Source of the DNA: a virus
Reading direction: 5' to 3' (one strand)
Length of the DNA stretch: 38,955 nucleotides
Virus record (IMG/VR): IMGVR_UViG_3300036766_000225
Span: 1 to 38,955 of that record
Shown: positions 6,909 through 14,327 of the stretch, piece by piece
Layout: every line of letters starts with the position of its first letter
Position numbering within the stretch: position 1 is the stretch's first letter
Translations under genes and position numbers: made by a program
The notes under the pieces: model-generated
What the model was told of the DNA's origin: nothing
The model's database searches: none
The model's input: the letters and a program-made list of their open reading frames with translations, nothing else

Positions 6909-8403
6909 AATGCTGGTGCCTCTCAGTGCCGAGGAATTGATCAAGCGTGTTGCGCTGCGCATAGCCTACCGCGAGCGGATCGAAATCGCTAATCGCGGTC
7001 TGCTGTTGATGTCGGATGTCAGCGAGGGTGGAGAGGCCGAGGATGCGGTCACCGACTAGTTCCACTGCACCATATTGCAGCGCATCATGAGGGTGACTGT
7101 ACTTGTTCTTATCGGGCTTCTCCGCGTGCCGCTCTATCCCGCCTCCAATCGCGAGCCGGCGATAGTGGTACTCGCCTTGGAATCCTTTGCGGGTGCGCGT
7201 GCAGCGTGGATGGAGGAGGAACCCAGGCTCACCGCCCATCGCAGTCCGCAGTAGATGGCGCACTGCTTCGAGTCGCGTGGTGGGCTCCTGGACGCCAGGT
7301 AGACACCACACCCCAGCCGCCTCCATGATTTGATAGCAGCTCCGCTCATCGTCGATGCCCTGTCCGGTTGAGCCGTACTCACCGGAGGGATCTCCGATAT
7401 CCCGAATCAACTCGCCGCGCGCCCAGGGGTATTGTTGCGTGGTGTGCTTCACTACCAGCGGCGTAAACGCTTTGATGCCCGCTCTATCGCTCACAATTTC
7501 ATCGAACTGCCGCACTTGGCCCGTCGGGGTGACTTGCAGGAACACGCACGCGGGGGTGAGTCCGAAATCCCAGCACCGCAGTACCGGGTAACGGCCGACC
7601 TCGAATTCTTTGCAGTGCCAGTTGTCCTTGTAGTCGGGATACACGGGCTTGCCGCGTTTGAGGAACCCGTACTCACCATCGACATAGACGCGAATTTCAT
7701 CCTCGCCCATCGTTTCTATCATTCGCTCGTAGTAGCCCTCAGGCAGATTACGCAGGTTTTCGGCCTGGGGACTACGCCCGCTAGGCTGTTTGAACAACTC
7801 ACATCCCGCAGGCTTGGCAACCTCGAACATCTGGTAAAACCAACTATCCTCGCTCGCGTCCGGTGGATTAGTATCCATCCACATCATGTAGTTAAATTCG
7901 CCGACATCCTGGCGACGCGGGAAACGGCCGAGACGGCCACGCAATGGCCCGATGATTTCTTTCGGGATTTCGCGACACTCGTTGAGATACGCATGGGAGA
8001 ATTCGCCGCCCAGCATCTTCTGCACATGGTCGGGCCTGTCTAGTGCGCGGAACATCAGTTCCAGTTCGAGTTCCTTAAACCCCTGAATCATGTAGCTGTG
8101 ATTCTCGCTGTTCGTGATACCCCATTTGGAGGGTGGCAGCCAGTCATAGACGGTGCGCATGGTGGTGTCGCGTAGCTCGCCGTAGGTGTTGCGCACAATC
8201 ACGATGCGGACGTGTCTGATGCCATCAGGTGACGGTGGCATCTGGTGAGCGATTTCAACGCCCTTGACTACCGCGCCGACTGTTTTCCCAGAGCCGAACG
8301 GCCCCATGATGGCCTGCACCGGGGTACGACAATCGATGAATCGCTCGACTGTTGGACTGCCGAGTAAATCGTATTCGGTGATGCTCGCGCCGATGGGTTT
8401 CAC
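6898..8403 (-). CDS. terL: Terminase large subunit
   Basis: The protein has 501 residues, with GTG 8403 overlapping the small-subunit stop as GTGA. ATPase domain: Walker A Gly-Pro-Phe-Gly-Ser-Gly-Lys-Thr at 34-41 and a Walker B-type Ala-Tyr-Leu-Asn-Glu at 138-142, whose Glu is the likely catalytic carboxylate. The nuclease domain has Cys-Trp-Asp-Phe-Gly at 277-281 (first metal-binding Asp279) and Ser-His-Pro-His-Asp-Ala-Leu at 436-442 (third acidic residue, Asp440). It cuts and pumps DNA into the prohead through the portal encoded two genes downstream. The assignment is certain. The type of packaging end cannot be read from the sequence. Confidence 0.96.
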   Translation of the reverse strand: MKPIGASITEYDLLGSPTVERFIDCRTPVQAIMGPFGSGKTVGAVVKGVEIAHQMPPSPDGIRHVRIVIVRNTYGELRDTTMRTVYDWLPPSKWGITNSENHSYMIQGFKELELELMFRALDRPDHVQKMLGGEFSHAYLNECREIPKEIIGPLRGRLGRFPRRQDVGEFNYMMWMDTNPPDASEDSWFYQMFEVAKPAGCELFKQPSGRSPQAENLRNLPEGYYERMIETMGEDEIRVYVDGEYGFLKRGKPVYPDYKDNWHCKEFEVGRYPVLRCWDFGLTPACVFLQVTPTGQVRQFDEIVSDRAGIKAFTPLVVKHTTQQYPWARGELIRDIGDPSGEYGSTGQGIDDERSCYQIMEAAGVWCLPGVQEPTTRLEAVRHLLRTAMGGEPGFLLHPRCTRTRKGFQGEYHYRRLAIGGGIERHAEKPDKNKYSHPHDALQYGAVELVGDRILGLSTLADIRHQQQTAISDFDPLAVGYAQRNTLDQFLGTERHQHYGN

Positions 8404-8813
8404 GTGGAACTATCCGGCAGTCGTCGGACAACGCGGAACTCGCCGGCTTTCGTCACGTCCTGCATTTGTCTAATCAGTAATCCGTGGAGCATGGCAATGG
8501 TTTTGTAACATGAAGCGGCAGCGCTCCATCCGTCGCCTTGTCTGGCTTCCTTAGCGGTATCGACGAGATCTTTAGTCAGCCCTTCAACCGTGATAATCGT
8601 TTTATCCGCAATTTGCTGCAATGCGTTTTCAATCCGTGCCTTAATCTCACCGTGCTTGAGTAAATCAGTGACCCGACGGTTTATCGTCGTTGGCATCATT
8701 TTTGACGTGTCGTATGCTTGCCGATATGCCTCAGCGCCGTTCCCTGTTTCTAGATAGACAGCGAGGAATTTAGCCTGCTTTGGGGTGAGCTGCTTCAAGT
8801 TCCTCACGCTCAT
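8400..8813 (-). CDS. terS: Terminase small subunit (Terminase_2 type)
   Basis: I use ATG 8813 (137 residues). A longer form from TTG 8852 is possible but lies deeper inside the preceding gene. Near the N-terminus, Leu-Thr-Pro-Lys-Gln-Ala-Lys-Phe-Leu followed by Tyr-Leu-Glu-Thr-Gly-Asn-Gly-Ala-Glu-Ala-Tyr is the typical helix-turn-helix start of the Terminase_2 family, which recognises the packaging site on DNA. A central helix carries Ile-Lys-Ala-Arg-Ile-Glu, and a C-terminal tail probably contacts the large subunit. It overlaps terL by GTGA, so the two subunits are likely made together. Confidence 0.9.
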   Translation of the reverse strand: MSVRNLKQLTPKQAKFLAVYLETGNGAEAYRQAYDTSKMMPTTINRRVTDLLKHGEIKARIENALQQIADKTIITVEGLTKDLVDTAKEARQGDGWSAAASCYKTIAMLHGLLIRQMQDVTKAGEFRVVRRLPDSST

Positions 8814-9009
8814 CCATCGTCGGGGCGTTCTCGGGGGTATATCCGTGCTCAATGAGCCACACCCCCGCCATGATGATTTCAGCGGCCCCCATTTTGGTGG
8901 AGTAGGTTTCAGGCATCCGCAAGACGAGGGTGATTAAATCGATACAGCGTTTGCGCTCGAAGGCGATTGCCTTATCGAGAGTCGGCGGCGGTGTATGAGT
9001 TTTAGTCAT
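8770..9009 (-). CDS. Small hypothetical protein upstream of terS
   Basis: I chose ATG 9009, which has GGGAGA five bases upstream, giving 79 residues. The upstream in-frame start at 9030 lacks such a site. The sequence is helical and charged, with one mildly hydrophobic helix (Ile-Ile-Met-Ala-Gly-Val-Trp-Leu-Ile) and an acidic C-terminus. No motif is recognised. It overlaps both the 42-aa gene before it (8 bases) and terS after it (44 bases). Context suggests a packaging- or nucleic-acid-related accessory protein, but this is only a guess. Confidence 0.65.
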   Translation of the reverse strand: MTKTHTPPPTLDKAIAFERKRCIDLITLVLRMPETYSTKMGAAEIIMAGVWLIEHGYTPENAPTMDEREELEAAHPKAG

Positions 9010-9130
9010 GAAATCTCCCAATAAACACATGGGCAGCCCAGAGTAACGCCGCGATGAATGCGGTAGATAGCATCCACTCTACCACGTGGGCCACGGCCCA
9101 GAGCAAGCAGCGTTCGGTGTCGGAGGTCAT
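9002..9130 (-). CDS. 42-aa small membrane protein
   Basis: This short frame starts at ATG 9130, overlapping the nuclease gene's stop as ATGA, and ends with TAA at 9002-9004 inside the next gene's start region. The translation has a hydrophobic stretch over roughly residues 20-37 (Leu, Ile, Phe, Ala, Val, Trp), enough for one membrane span. A second, weaker hydrophobic part lies at residues 8-17. Tight coupling on both sides supports a real gene. The role is unknown. A membrane micro-protein is out of place in a packaging block. Confidence 0.55.
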   Translation of the reverse strand: MTSDTERCLLWAVAHVVEWMLSTAFIAALLWAAHVFIGRFHD

Positions 9131-9453
9131 CCACGGAGATTATCCCCCATCGCCTCACGCCAGGTCGAACCTTTTACGACGCCAAGCACACTCAAAGCTT
9201 CCTCCAATGACTTCACGACATGCACGTCCGCATGCTGTTTAGCGGCCCATGTTTTCTGTCCGCCCCTGAGCTTTCGAGCGCTTGGCGGCTTTGAGCCGTC
9301 CTTAACCTCAATCAAAAACCATCGGTTCCGATAACTCACCACCAAGTCAGGAAAGCCCTCTCCAATACCTGAGGTGTCCGTTACGGCGGCCCCAGCCGTG
9401 CGGAGGGCCATCACTATCTCAGATTGGTTTGCATCGGTTCTACGGGCTCTCAT
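9127..9453 (-). CDS. VRR-NUC-type nuclease
   Basis: The protein has 108 residues, starting at ATG 9453 (ATGA overlap). It shows the PD-(D/E)XK pattern of the VRR-NUC family: an N-terminal helix with Glu12, then Gly-x-Pro-Asp-Leu at 33-37, Glu-Val-Lys-Asp-Gly at 49-53 and Gln66 in Gly-Gly-Gln-Lys-Thr-Trp. Stand-alone phage VRR-NUC proteins act on branched or flap DNA. Here the gene sits between the replication initiator and terminase, a good place for a junction-resolving enzyme that prepares concatemers for packaging. All expected catalytic residues are present. The substrate is inferred. Confidence 0.88.
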   Translation of the reverse strand: MRARRTDANQSEIVMALRTAGAAVTDTSGIGEGFPDLVVSYRNRWFLIEVKDGSKPPSARKLRGGQKTWAAKQHADVHVVKSLEEALSVLGVVKGSTWREAMGDNLRG

Positions 9454-9938
9454 GCGGTTCTACGGCCATCCTGGTACGCCTCCACTGCTCGCCGTGCGCG
9501 TTCCTTCGCTTCGAGGCTTTTCTGTTCCGATAGCCTGTCCGTCTCTGCATCGATTTCCTCAGCACTGGCTTTGGGATCGTATGGAAGCGGAATTCCGAAT
9601 CCCCCGGTGAGCTGTTTGCGGAGCAGTTTCAGCATGTCCAGCTTGTCTTCCTTCGACTCCAGACCGTGTGAGGCGCGCAATAGTGATCCCCACATGTCGT
9701 CTTTGTGGCGTGTGAAAAATTCATCTCGCGCCACGTTGTGATGATGTTCGCCTTGCTCGTAGCAGGATTTGCAGATATGCCCGCCATTAGCCGAGCGTCC
9801 GATGATGTAGTTTCCATCCGGCTTGGCGGCTTTGAAATTCGGATAGATAAACTGGTAGGAGCACATGGCGCAAACTTGAATATCGGGGCCTTTGGGCTCG
9901 TCCTCACCCATGCTTTTGCTTTTCGAGAAATTAGCCAC
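9450..9938 (-). CDS. Zinc-binding hypothetical protein
   Basis: The 162-residue protein starts at ATG 9938, overlapping the initiator gene by 8 bases. Cys-Ala-Met-Cys (about 23-26) and Cys-Lys-Ser-Cys (about 56-59) form a four-cysteine zinc site. A His-His-His follows shortly after. The C-terminal half is a charged helix with Glu and Arg runs. The combination of a zinc knuckle and a helix suggests nucleic-acid or protein binding. Its place between the initiator and the nuclease suggests a helper in replication or recombination. No exact family is recognised. Confidence 0.75.
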   Translation of the reverse strand: MANFSKSKSMGEDEPKGPDIQVCAMCSYQFIYPNFKAAKPDGNYIIGRSANGGHICKSCYEQGEHHHNVARDEFFTRHKDDMWGSLLRASHGLESKEDKLDMLKLLRKQLTGGFGIPLPYDPKASAEEIDAETDRLSEQKSLEAKERARRAVEAYQDGRRTA

Positions 9939-10716
9939 GGTGATATTTCCCTTCGACGACTTTGGCCACGTTGGCTGGCCGTATCAGCCATTCGAGATCG
10001 GCAACAAAGGGTGGCTTTCCGTTTGTGGGTTGCGCGCGACCCGTCAGAAACTTCGAGGCTTTCACGGATTTAAAGTACGTTCGCCAGTCCTCGAGGATCG
10101 GCTCTTCTTTCCAGCGTTGGCGCAATAACGCTTTGCGGGCATCCGTCAGCACCTGGAACCTGGGCAGTTCAGGAAGGGTTTCGTGGTAGAGATCTATGAT
10201 TTGCTGGTACGGGCAGCCCTTCGCAGAAGGGTGAGATGTAGCTTTAGCTACATCGATAATAAGATCTGCCTCTGCCTCTGCCTCTGCTTCTGCTTCTGCT
10301 TCTGTATGGGCAGACATTGCGGGACATTGCGGGACAATTGGGACATTCCGTGACATGTCCCTTTGTTTGCGTTTCCTGACTCGCTCGTATTCTTTTCTGG
10401 CTTCTTCGTCCCGCATATCCCGGAAACGCTCATAATTCAGGAGGTTCCAGCCGCGATCTGTGACTTCAATTCGACGCCCTTCATATTCTCTGCTCCGAGA
10501 ATACTCGTCAGGGCCGCTCAGTGTTTCGATAGCTTTCAGGGTTCCCTCGATTGAGACCCTAGCTCTGGCTGCCAGTCCTGGGATGCTGGCTCCGACATAT
10601 CCGTGCTGATCTGCCATCGCGAGCATGGTGATCCAGACGATTCGGGTATCGTTGGGCTCGGCCCAGATGGTCGAATCCGTGATGGATGAAAACAGTTTTG
10701 AGTATGTCTCGGACAT
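9931..10716 (-). CDS. Replication initiator / helicase-loader-like protein
   Basis: The protein has 261 residues, starting at ATG 10716. Residues 5-60 resemble the winged-helix start of phage replication proteins (Asp-Thr-Arg-Ile-Val-Trp-Ile-Thr-Met-Leu-Ala-Met-Ala-Asp, then Ala-Arg-Val-Ser). A basic helix (about 103-123) follows, then a linker with a Glu-Ala run at 139-150 and a C-terminal domain rich in Trp, Arg and Pro (about 170-261) of the kind that contacts the helicase loader or helicase. The gene contains a cluster of repeats (10235-10361) that could be the origin, as in lambda O. The fold assignment is from pattern only. DnaD-like or O-like are the main alternatives. Confidence 0.7.
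   Translation of the reverse strand: MSETYSKLFSSITDSTIWAEPNDTRIVWITMLAMADQHGYVGASIPGLAARARVSIEGTLKAIETLSGPDEYSRSREYEGRRIEVTDRGWNLLNYERFRDMRDEEARKEYERVRKRKQRDMSRNVPIVPQCPAMSAHTEAEAEAEAEAEADLIIDVAKATSHPSAKGCPYQQIIDLYHETLPELPRFQVLTDARKALLRQRWKEEPILEDWRTYFKSVKASKFLTGRAQPTNGKPPFVADLEWLIRPANVAKVVEGKYHRG
10235..10361. other. Candidate replication origin inside the initiator gene
   Basis: Four elements lie in 127 bp: a perfect 9-bp inverted repeat with a 2-bp spacer (10235-10254), a short A/T stretch (10254-10264), seven hexamers of the TCTGCC/TCTGCT type (10265-10306), and five iteron-like units beginning GACA at 10313, 10323, 10333, 10342 and 10352. The first two units are identical (GACATTGCGG). 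The last unit, GACATGTCCC, recurs exactly over the gene's start at 10712-10721. The layout resembles lambda-type origins embedded in the initiator gene. Function is inferred. Confidence 0.45.
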
Positions 10717-10721
10717 GTCCC
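10712..10721. promoter_or_regulatory. GACATGTCCC element at the initiator start codon
   Basis: This is an exact copy of the last iteron-like unit at 10352-10361, centred on the palindrome GGACATGTCC that contains the ATG of the initiator gene. Binding of the initiator here would block its own translation start region or a nearby promoter, a common autoregulation scheme. This is inferred from the shared motif only. Confidence 0.35.
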
Positions 10722-10748
10722 GGACACTACCTTATTGCGGTGTTAGAT

Positions 10749-10937
10749 TCAAGCGCCGATGCTCTTCACAGATAGCCCAGGTTTGAGTCTTTCCTTCGCC
10801 CGCTTCAACACCTGAGAGATACGTGCCGGACTCACGTGATATTTTTCTGCCAGCGCATCGAGCGTCATGGTTTTGCGATCCTCGATCAGTTGCGCTTCGC
10901 GTTCTGCGGTCCAGTACAAAGCAGGGGAGCGGTTCAT
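10749..10937 (-). CDS. Small helix-turn-helix protein (sigma-70 region 4-like)
   Basis: This 62-residue protein starts at ATG 10937 (ATGA overlap with the HNH gene). Residues about 27-50 form a clear helix-turn-helix: Leu-Asp-Ala-Leu-Ala-Glu-Lys-Tyr-His-Val-Ser, turn, Ala-Arg-Ile-Ser-Gln-Val-Leu-Lys-Arg. This is close to the pattern of sigma factor region 4 and related small regulators. A Trp-Thr-Ala-Glu-Arg-Glu segment precedes it. It lies just before the replication gene and could regulate it or serve as a late activator. No other late-gene regulator is evident in the genome. Confidence 0.75.
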   Translation of the reverse strand: MNRSPALYWTAEREAQLIEDRKTMTLDALAEKYHVSPARISQVLKRAKERLKPGLSVKSIGA

Positions 10938-11614
10938 TGTTCAGTTTTCTTGATTTCATCCGCATGGATTCCAGAAGAATCCAAATACTTCCATATTTTT
11001 CTTTTCCGAATCGCCGAAATAAGCGACGGGGTAACCTTATAATCATGAGCTAACTTCACGCCTGAATCATTCTTAGTTGCCAGAATAGTGAGCACCATTT
11101 CTTCCGTTAACTTTGCCATTCCGTTTGATGTACCGCGTGGTTGCGTGCCCATCTTTATCTTGTCGTCAGAATTGTCTTGCAAAGTTCCCCAACGCAAATT
11201 TTCGATCCGATTGTTACGAACGTCCCGGTCTGGATAATGAAGGCTATGCGCTCCTGGCGGACGCTCGCCTGCGAATGTTTCAAGAATAAGATGTGCTACC
11301 TTCCATCTTTTCGATTTCCCATTTTTATACATTGCAATCCATAAATAACCGTCCTTGTCTGAGTATTCCGGGCGTCTCAACCATTCCGCCATGAAACCAC
11401 TCCGTCCACCAAATTTTCGGCATGACCAAATAGATCCATCTTTGCGTGCCGCATACCCGGAAAAGCCGGGAATTGCACACATTCCGACTAAAAGAGGCGG
11501 GATTACGTCACAAGGCTCTGCCGCGCCACACCTCCACCACCGTTCATAGTGCTTATTGCAGTACCCGCGAGCGTATAATTTAGTTTCACAGTTTCCTATT
11601 GAACATTGTTTCAT
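10934..11614 (-). CDS. HNH endonuclease (free-standing homing type)
   Basis: The protein has 226 residues. An N-terminal zinc knuckle (Cys4, Cys9, Cys19, His22) is followed by a NUMOD4-like part (Ile-Pro-Gly-Phe-Ser-Gly-Tyr to Gly-Ser-Ile-Trp-Ser, about 48-63). Then comes an HNH nuclease core with His108, His126, Asn134/135 and Asn139 and the typical Leu-Arg-Trp-Gly-Thr ending (140-144). A C-terminal helix-turn-helix (about 168-206) gives DNA specificity. This domain order is typical of phage homing endonucleases. It is joined to its neighbours by ATGA overlaps and no split host gene is visible. By eye it is more A/T-rich than its neighbours, which suits recent arrival. Confidence 0.9.
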   Translation of the reverse strand: MKQCSIGNCETKLYARGYCNKHYERWWRCGAAEPCDVIPPLLVGMCAIPGFSGYAARKDGSIWSCRKFGGRSGFMAEWLRRPEYSDKDGYLWIAMYKNGKSKRWKVAHLILETFAGERPPGAHSLHYPDRDVRNNRIENLRWGTLQDNSDDKIKMGTQPRGTSNGMAKLTEEMVLTILATKNDSGVKLAHDYKVTPSLISAIRKRKIWKYLDSSGIHADEIKKTEQ

Positions 11615-11862
11615 TTCTGATTAGTTCTCTTGTTTTTTTGGATCTCAAACCACTGCATTTCCGATATACACATCACATCCCATCGCCCAGGCCGTGTACG
11701 GGCTTGGTAGCACTTCGGCATTGGGGGTGGGGTTTGAGGCACCTGTTGTAATAGCCATTCCTGAGCACTACTTGGTGGCTCAGCACTCGCCACCACATGC
11801 CACAACAACCCCACAAGCAGGATGATGATGACGAACAGCGCGAGTTTGACTGGCTCGTTCAT
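11611..11862 (-). CDS. Small membrane-anchored hypothetical protein
   Basis: The protein has 83 residues, starting at ATG 11862 with an ATGA overlap. Residues 7-27 form a single strongly hydrophobic segment (Leu, Ile, Val, Phe) ending in Ala-Ser-Ala-Glu. It could be a signal peptide with a signal peptidase I site, or an anchor. The rest is a Pro-rich stretch and a short domain with Cys51 and Cys65, perhaps disulfide-linked in the periplasm. Position downstream of early regulators suggests early expression. A host-envelope or exclusion role is possible but not shown. Confidence 0.65.
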   Translation of the reverse strand: MNEPVKLALFVIIILLVGLLWHVVASAEPPSSAQEWLLQQVPQTPPPMPKCYQARTRPGRWDVMCISEMQWFEIQKNKRTNQK

Positions 11863-12095
11863 ACCAACCCCGCGTGATATTTCTTAGCCTCGTCTGCGCT
11901 GTCGAAATGTTTAATCGGTTCCTTGCCATGCCAGAGCTTATATTTCGGTGTCTCCAGGCCGGCTTTCGTGATGGTGTACTCGTCGCATTTGATGCAGTAG
12001 TCGCTGATTTTTACCCACTTGATAGGCTTAGGCGCGCTCCCTCGTGCGAGAGCTTTGAGCTTTTGGAGTTCGGCGAGGCCGAGGTCGCGGTTCAT
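11859..12095 (-). CDS. Small hypothetical protein
   Basis: This 78-residue basic protein starts at ATG 12095 and overlaps the next gene as ATGA. A Cys-x-x-Cys pair (Cys34, Cys37) and a C-terminal segment with Trp-His-Gly-Lys-Glu-Pro and Asp-Ser-Ala-Asp-Glu-Ala-Lys can be seen. The latter part has the look of a small alpha/beta domain for nucleic-acid or protein contact. No family is recognised. It lies directly downstream of the helicase-methyltransferase gene after a 36-bp gap. Confidence 0.65.
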   Translation of the reverse strand: MNRDLGLAELQKLKALARGSAPKPIKWVKISDYCIKCDEYTITKAGLETPKYKLWHGKEPIKHFDSADEAKKYHAGLV

Positions 12096-12131
12096 TTCAC
12101 AGATGCCATTTAGCGTAATCGGTTTCTTCGA

Positions 12132-14327
12132 TCATCCGACTAGCTCAAGCATGTTCTGCTGTTGCGACGCACCATGTAGGTTTTTGCACGCCTGACCAAA
12201 GTAAGATTTCTTGAGTTCAACCCCCAGGAATCGGCGCCCCATCTGAATCGAGACATAGCCTTCTGATCCAATCCCCGCGAATGGTGACAGCACGAGATCA
12301 TTCGGGTTTGACCATAACATCAGCGCGCGGCGGATGACTTCAAGCTGCAGCGGGCAAATGTGGCGTTCGTCATTGTGTTCACGCGCGCTCATATATTGCA
12401 GCGTGTCTGAGGGGTTGATATCCATCCAGACGGGCGAGGCGATTTTCTGCCATTCGTGAACAGGGAAGGATTCGTTCGTATGTTCGACGCGCTCGAGATT
12501 TTCTCCGGGTTTGCGCATGGTCACGAGATAGTCGGGGATGCCTTGACGACTCATGCACGAGTCTTTCTTGAGTTGTTTATGGAGCAATCCGAGCGCTTTA
12601 GTGCGCTGCATGGCGGTGACGGGATCTTTCCAGATGCAGACTTCGGAGTGATACAGCCAGCCCGCATCCTCATGGGCCTTGATGAGTTGTCCGCGAAAGT
12701 CCCGGATGCCGATATGGCCGTGGTGGGTTTTTGTAGTCGGTAAATTCATGCAGTGGAAGCTCACCAGTCGGCCTGGTTTCGTCACGCGATACAGTTCACG
12801 CACGAGGTACAGATAGTGCTGAAAGAAGTCCTCGGTGTCTTTGCAATTCCCCATATCGCGATCGCTGTTGCTGTACGTGTAGAGCGAAGCAAAAGGAGGT
12901 GAGTAAACAGTGAAGTCGATTGATTCATCGGCCAGCTTTGCGACGTGTTCAACACAATCCCCAAGGCGCATTTCCCAACCCGCGCCAGTAGTCGATATCT
13001 CTGTGTATTCGGTAGTCATGCGGGCGGTCCCTTCTTTTAGATTGCGTTCGTTAAGCGTGTGCATGTGTTCGATCATGGATTCCGCCATACGGTTAGCTTC
13101 GGCCTCTTTGCGTTTGAGATTCACCAGGATCGCGCCTTCAGTTTCAGCGCAGACGAGGTACACATTAACCGGCTTTTTCTGGCCAAAACGCCAGCATCTT
13201 CGGACTGACTGGTAATACTGCTCAAAGCTATCATTGAGCCCAACGAAGGCCATGTGATTGCAACATTGCAGATTTAGGCCGTAGCCAAACATCGAAGCTT
13301 TGGAAATCAGGACACGCAAACGGCCTTCGGTGAAATCCAGGATCGCTTTCTCTTTTTTCTCGTTGTTGTCCGAGCCTTTTACATCAACCGATCCGGGAAT
13401 GGCTTTGCGCAGATCGTCCGATTCCTGATTCAGATTGCACCAGACGATAAACTGCTTTTCGGACTGATTCACGATAGCGGCGCAATCTTTCACACGCTCT
13501 GTCAGCGTGTCCCTGCGGGCCGCGATGCGTTCCTGCAAGGTTACGGCCTCCACAGGGAATAGAAAGCCTTGCGTTGCACGTTCCACTCGCACTGTGATTT
13601 CATGCGCGATTAGCTCTGGCAGCTCAAAGCCTTTTGATTCATAGCCGAGATCGGAAGGCTTGCGAATCATCACCGCCCACGAGGCCAGCCATTGCCAGAA
13701 ATCCTGCTCTGCGTGGCCTTTCAAGCGCCATTTTTGCGTTTCGCCGCCGTCATGGACAAAGAACGTCGCGAGCATTTCGACGCGGGTCATCGCGTCCAGA
13801 AACTCCGCATGATTGCCAAGCTCCATGTAATCGTTAGGCGCTGGCGTGGCCGTACAGGCGAGCTTATACGGAACGCGCTCAAACGCATTAATGATCATCG
13901 TGCGGGTCGCGCCGTCGTAGGATTTCAGGATCGAGGACTCGTCCAGAACAATGCCGGTAAATGCGTTCACATCGAAGTGCGATAACATCTCGTAGTTCGT
14001 GATATTGATGCCAGGTCTTACGTCAGATTGTGACCTGCAGGGAGTTACGTGAATCCCGATCTTAATGCCTTCGCGCACTGTTTGATTCGTGACCGCTAGC
14101 GGCGCGAGGATTAGGACATCGCCGGGAATGTGTCGCGCCCATTCGATCTGCATAAAAGTTTTACCCAACCCGCAATCTGCGAAGATTGCAGCGCGCCCTC
14201 GGCGCAATGCCCACTTGACGATGTCACGCTGGAAATCAAACAACATCGGCGACAGTTCGGGGACATCGACAATGCCGACTGGCGGCGCAGTGAATCGTTT
14301 CTGTGCGAGAAATTCAGCGTATTCCAT
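12132..14327 (-). CDS. SF2 helicase fused to a DNA methyltransferase
   Basis: The protein has 731 residues, starting at ATG 14327 with AAGGTG upstream. Residues 25-410 are a superfamily 2 ATPase: Walker A Asp-Cys-Gly-Leu-Gly-Lys-Thr (51-57), Asp-Glu-Ser-Ser box (129-132), Thr-Ala-Thr-Pro motif III (159-162) and a Gln-x-x-x-Arg-x-x-Arg-Phe-Gly-Gln motif VI (373-383), close to the SNF2-like type. Residues 450-715 are an amino-methyltransferase of beta order: motif IV Ser-Pro-Pro-Phe (476-479) first and the AdoMet motif Phe-Ala-Gly-Ile-Gly-Ser (683-688) last, with a target-recognition part between. It could modify phage DNA against host restriction, with the motor moving the enzyme, or act in replication. 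N4-cytosine or N6-adenine specificity is open. Confidence 0.9.
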   Translation of the reverse strand: MEYAEFLAQKRFTAPPVGIVDVPELSPMLFDFQRDIVKWALRRGRAAIFADCGLGKTFMQIEWARHIPGDVLILAPLAVTNQTVREGIKIGIHVTPCRSQSDVRPGINITNYEMLSHFDVNAFTGIVLDESSILKSYDGATRTMIINAFERVPYKLACTATPAPNDYMELGNHAEFLDAMTRVEMLATFFVHDGGETQKWRLKGHAEQDFWQWLASWAVMIRKPSDLGYESKGFELPELIAHEITVRVERATQGFLFPVEAVTLQERIAARRDTLTERVKDCAAIVNQSEKQFIVWCNLNQESDDLRKAIPGSVDVKGSDNNEKKEKAILDFTEGRLRVLISKASMFGYGLNLQCCNHMAFVGLNDSFEQYYQSVRRCWRFGQKKPVNVYLVCAETEGAILVNLKRKEAEANRMAESMIEHMHTLNERNLKEGTARMTTEYTEISTTGAGWEMRLGDCVEHVAKLADESIDFTVYSPPFASLYTYSNSDRDMGNCKDTEDFFQHYLYLVRELYRVTKPGRLVSFHCMNLPTTKTHHGHIGIRDFRGQLIKAHEDAGWLYHSEVCIWKDPVTAMQRTKALGLLHKQLKKDSCMSRQGIPDYLVTMRKPGENLERVEHTNESFPVHEWQKIASPVWMDINPSDTLQYMSAREHNDERHICPLQLEVIRRALMLWSNPNDLVLSPFAGIGSEGYVSIQMGRRFLGVELKKSYFGQACKNLHGASQQQNMLELVG

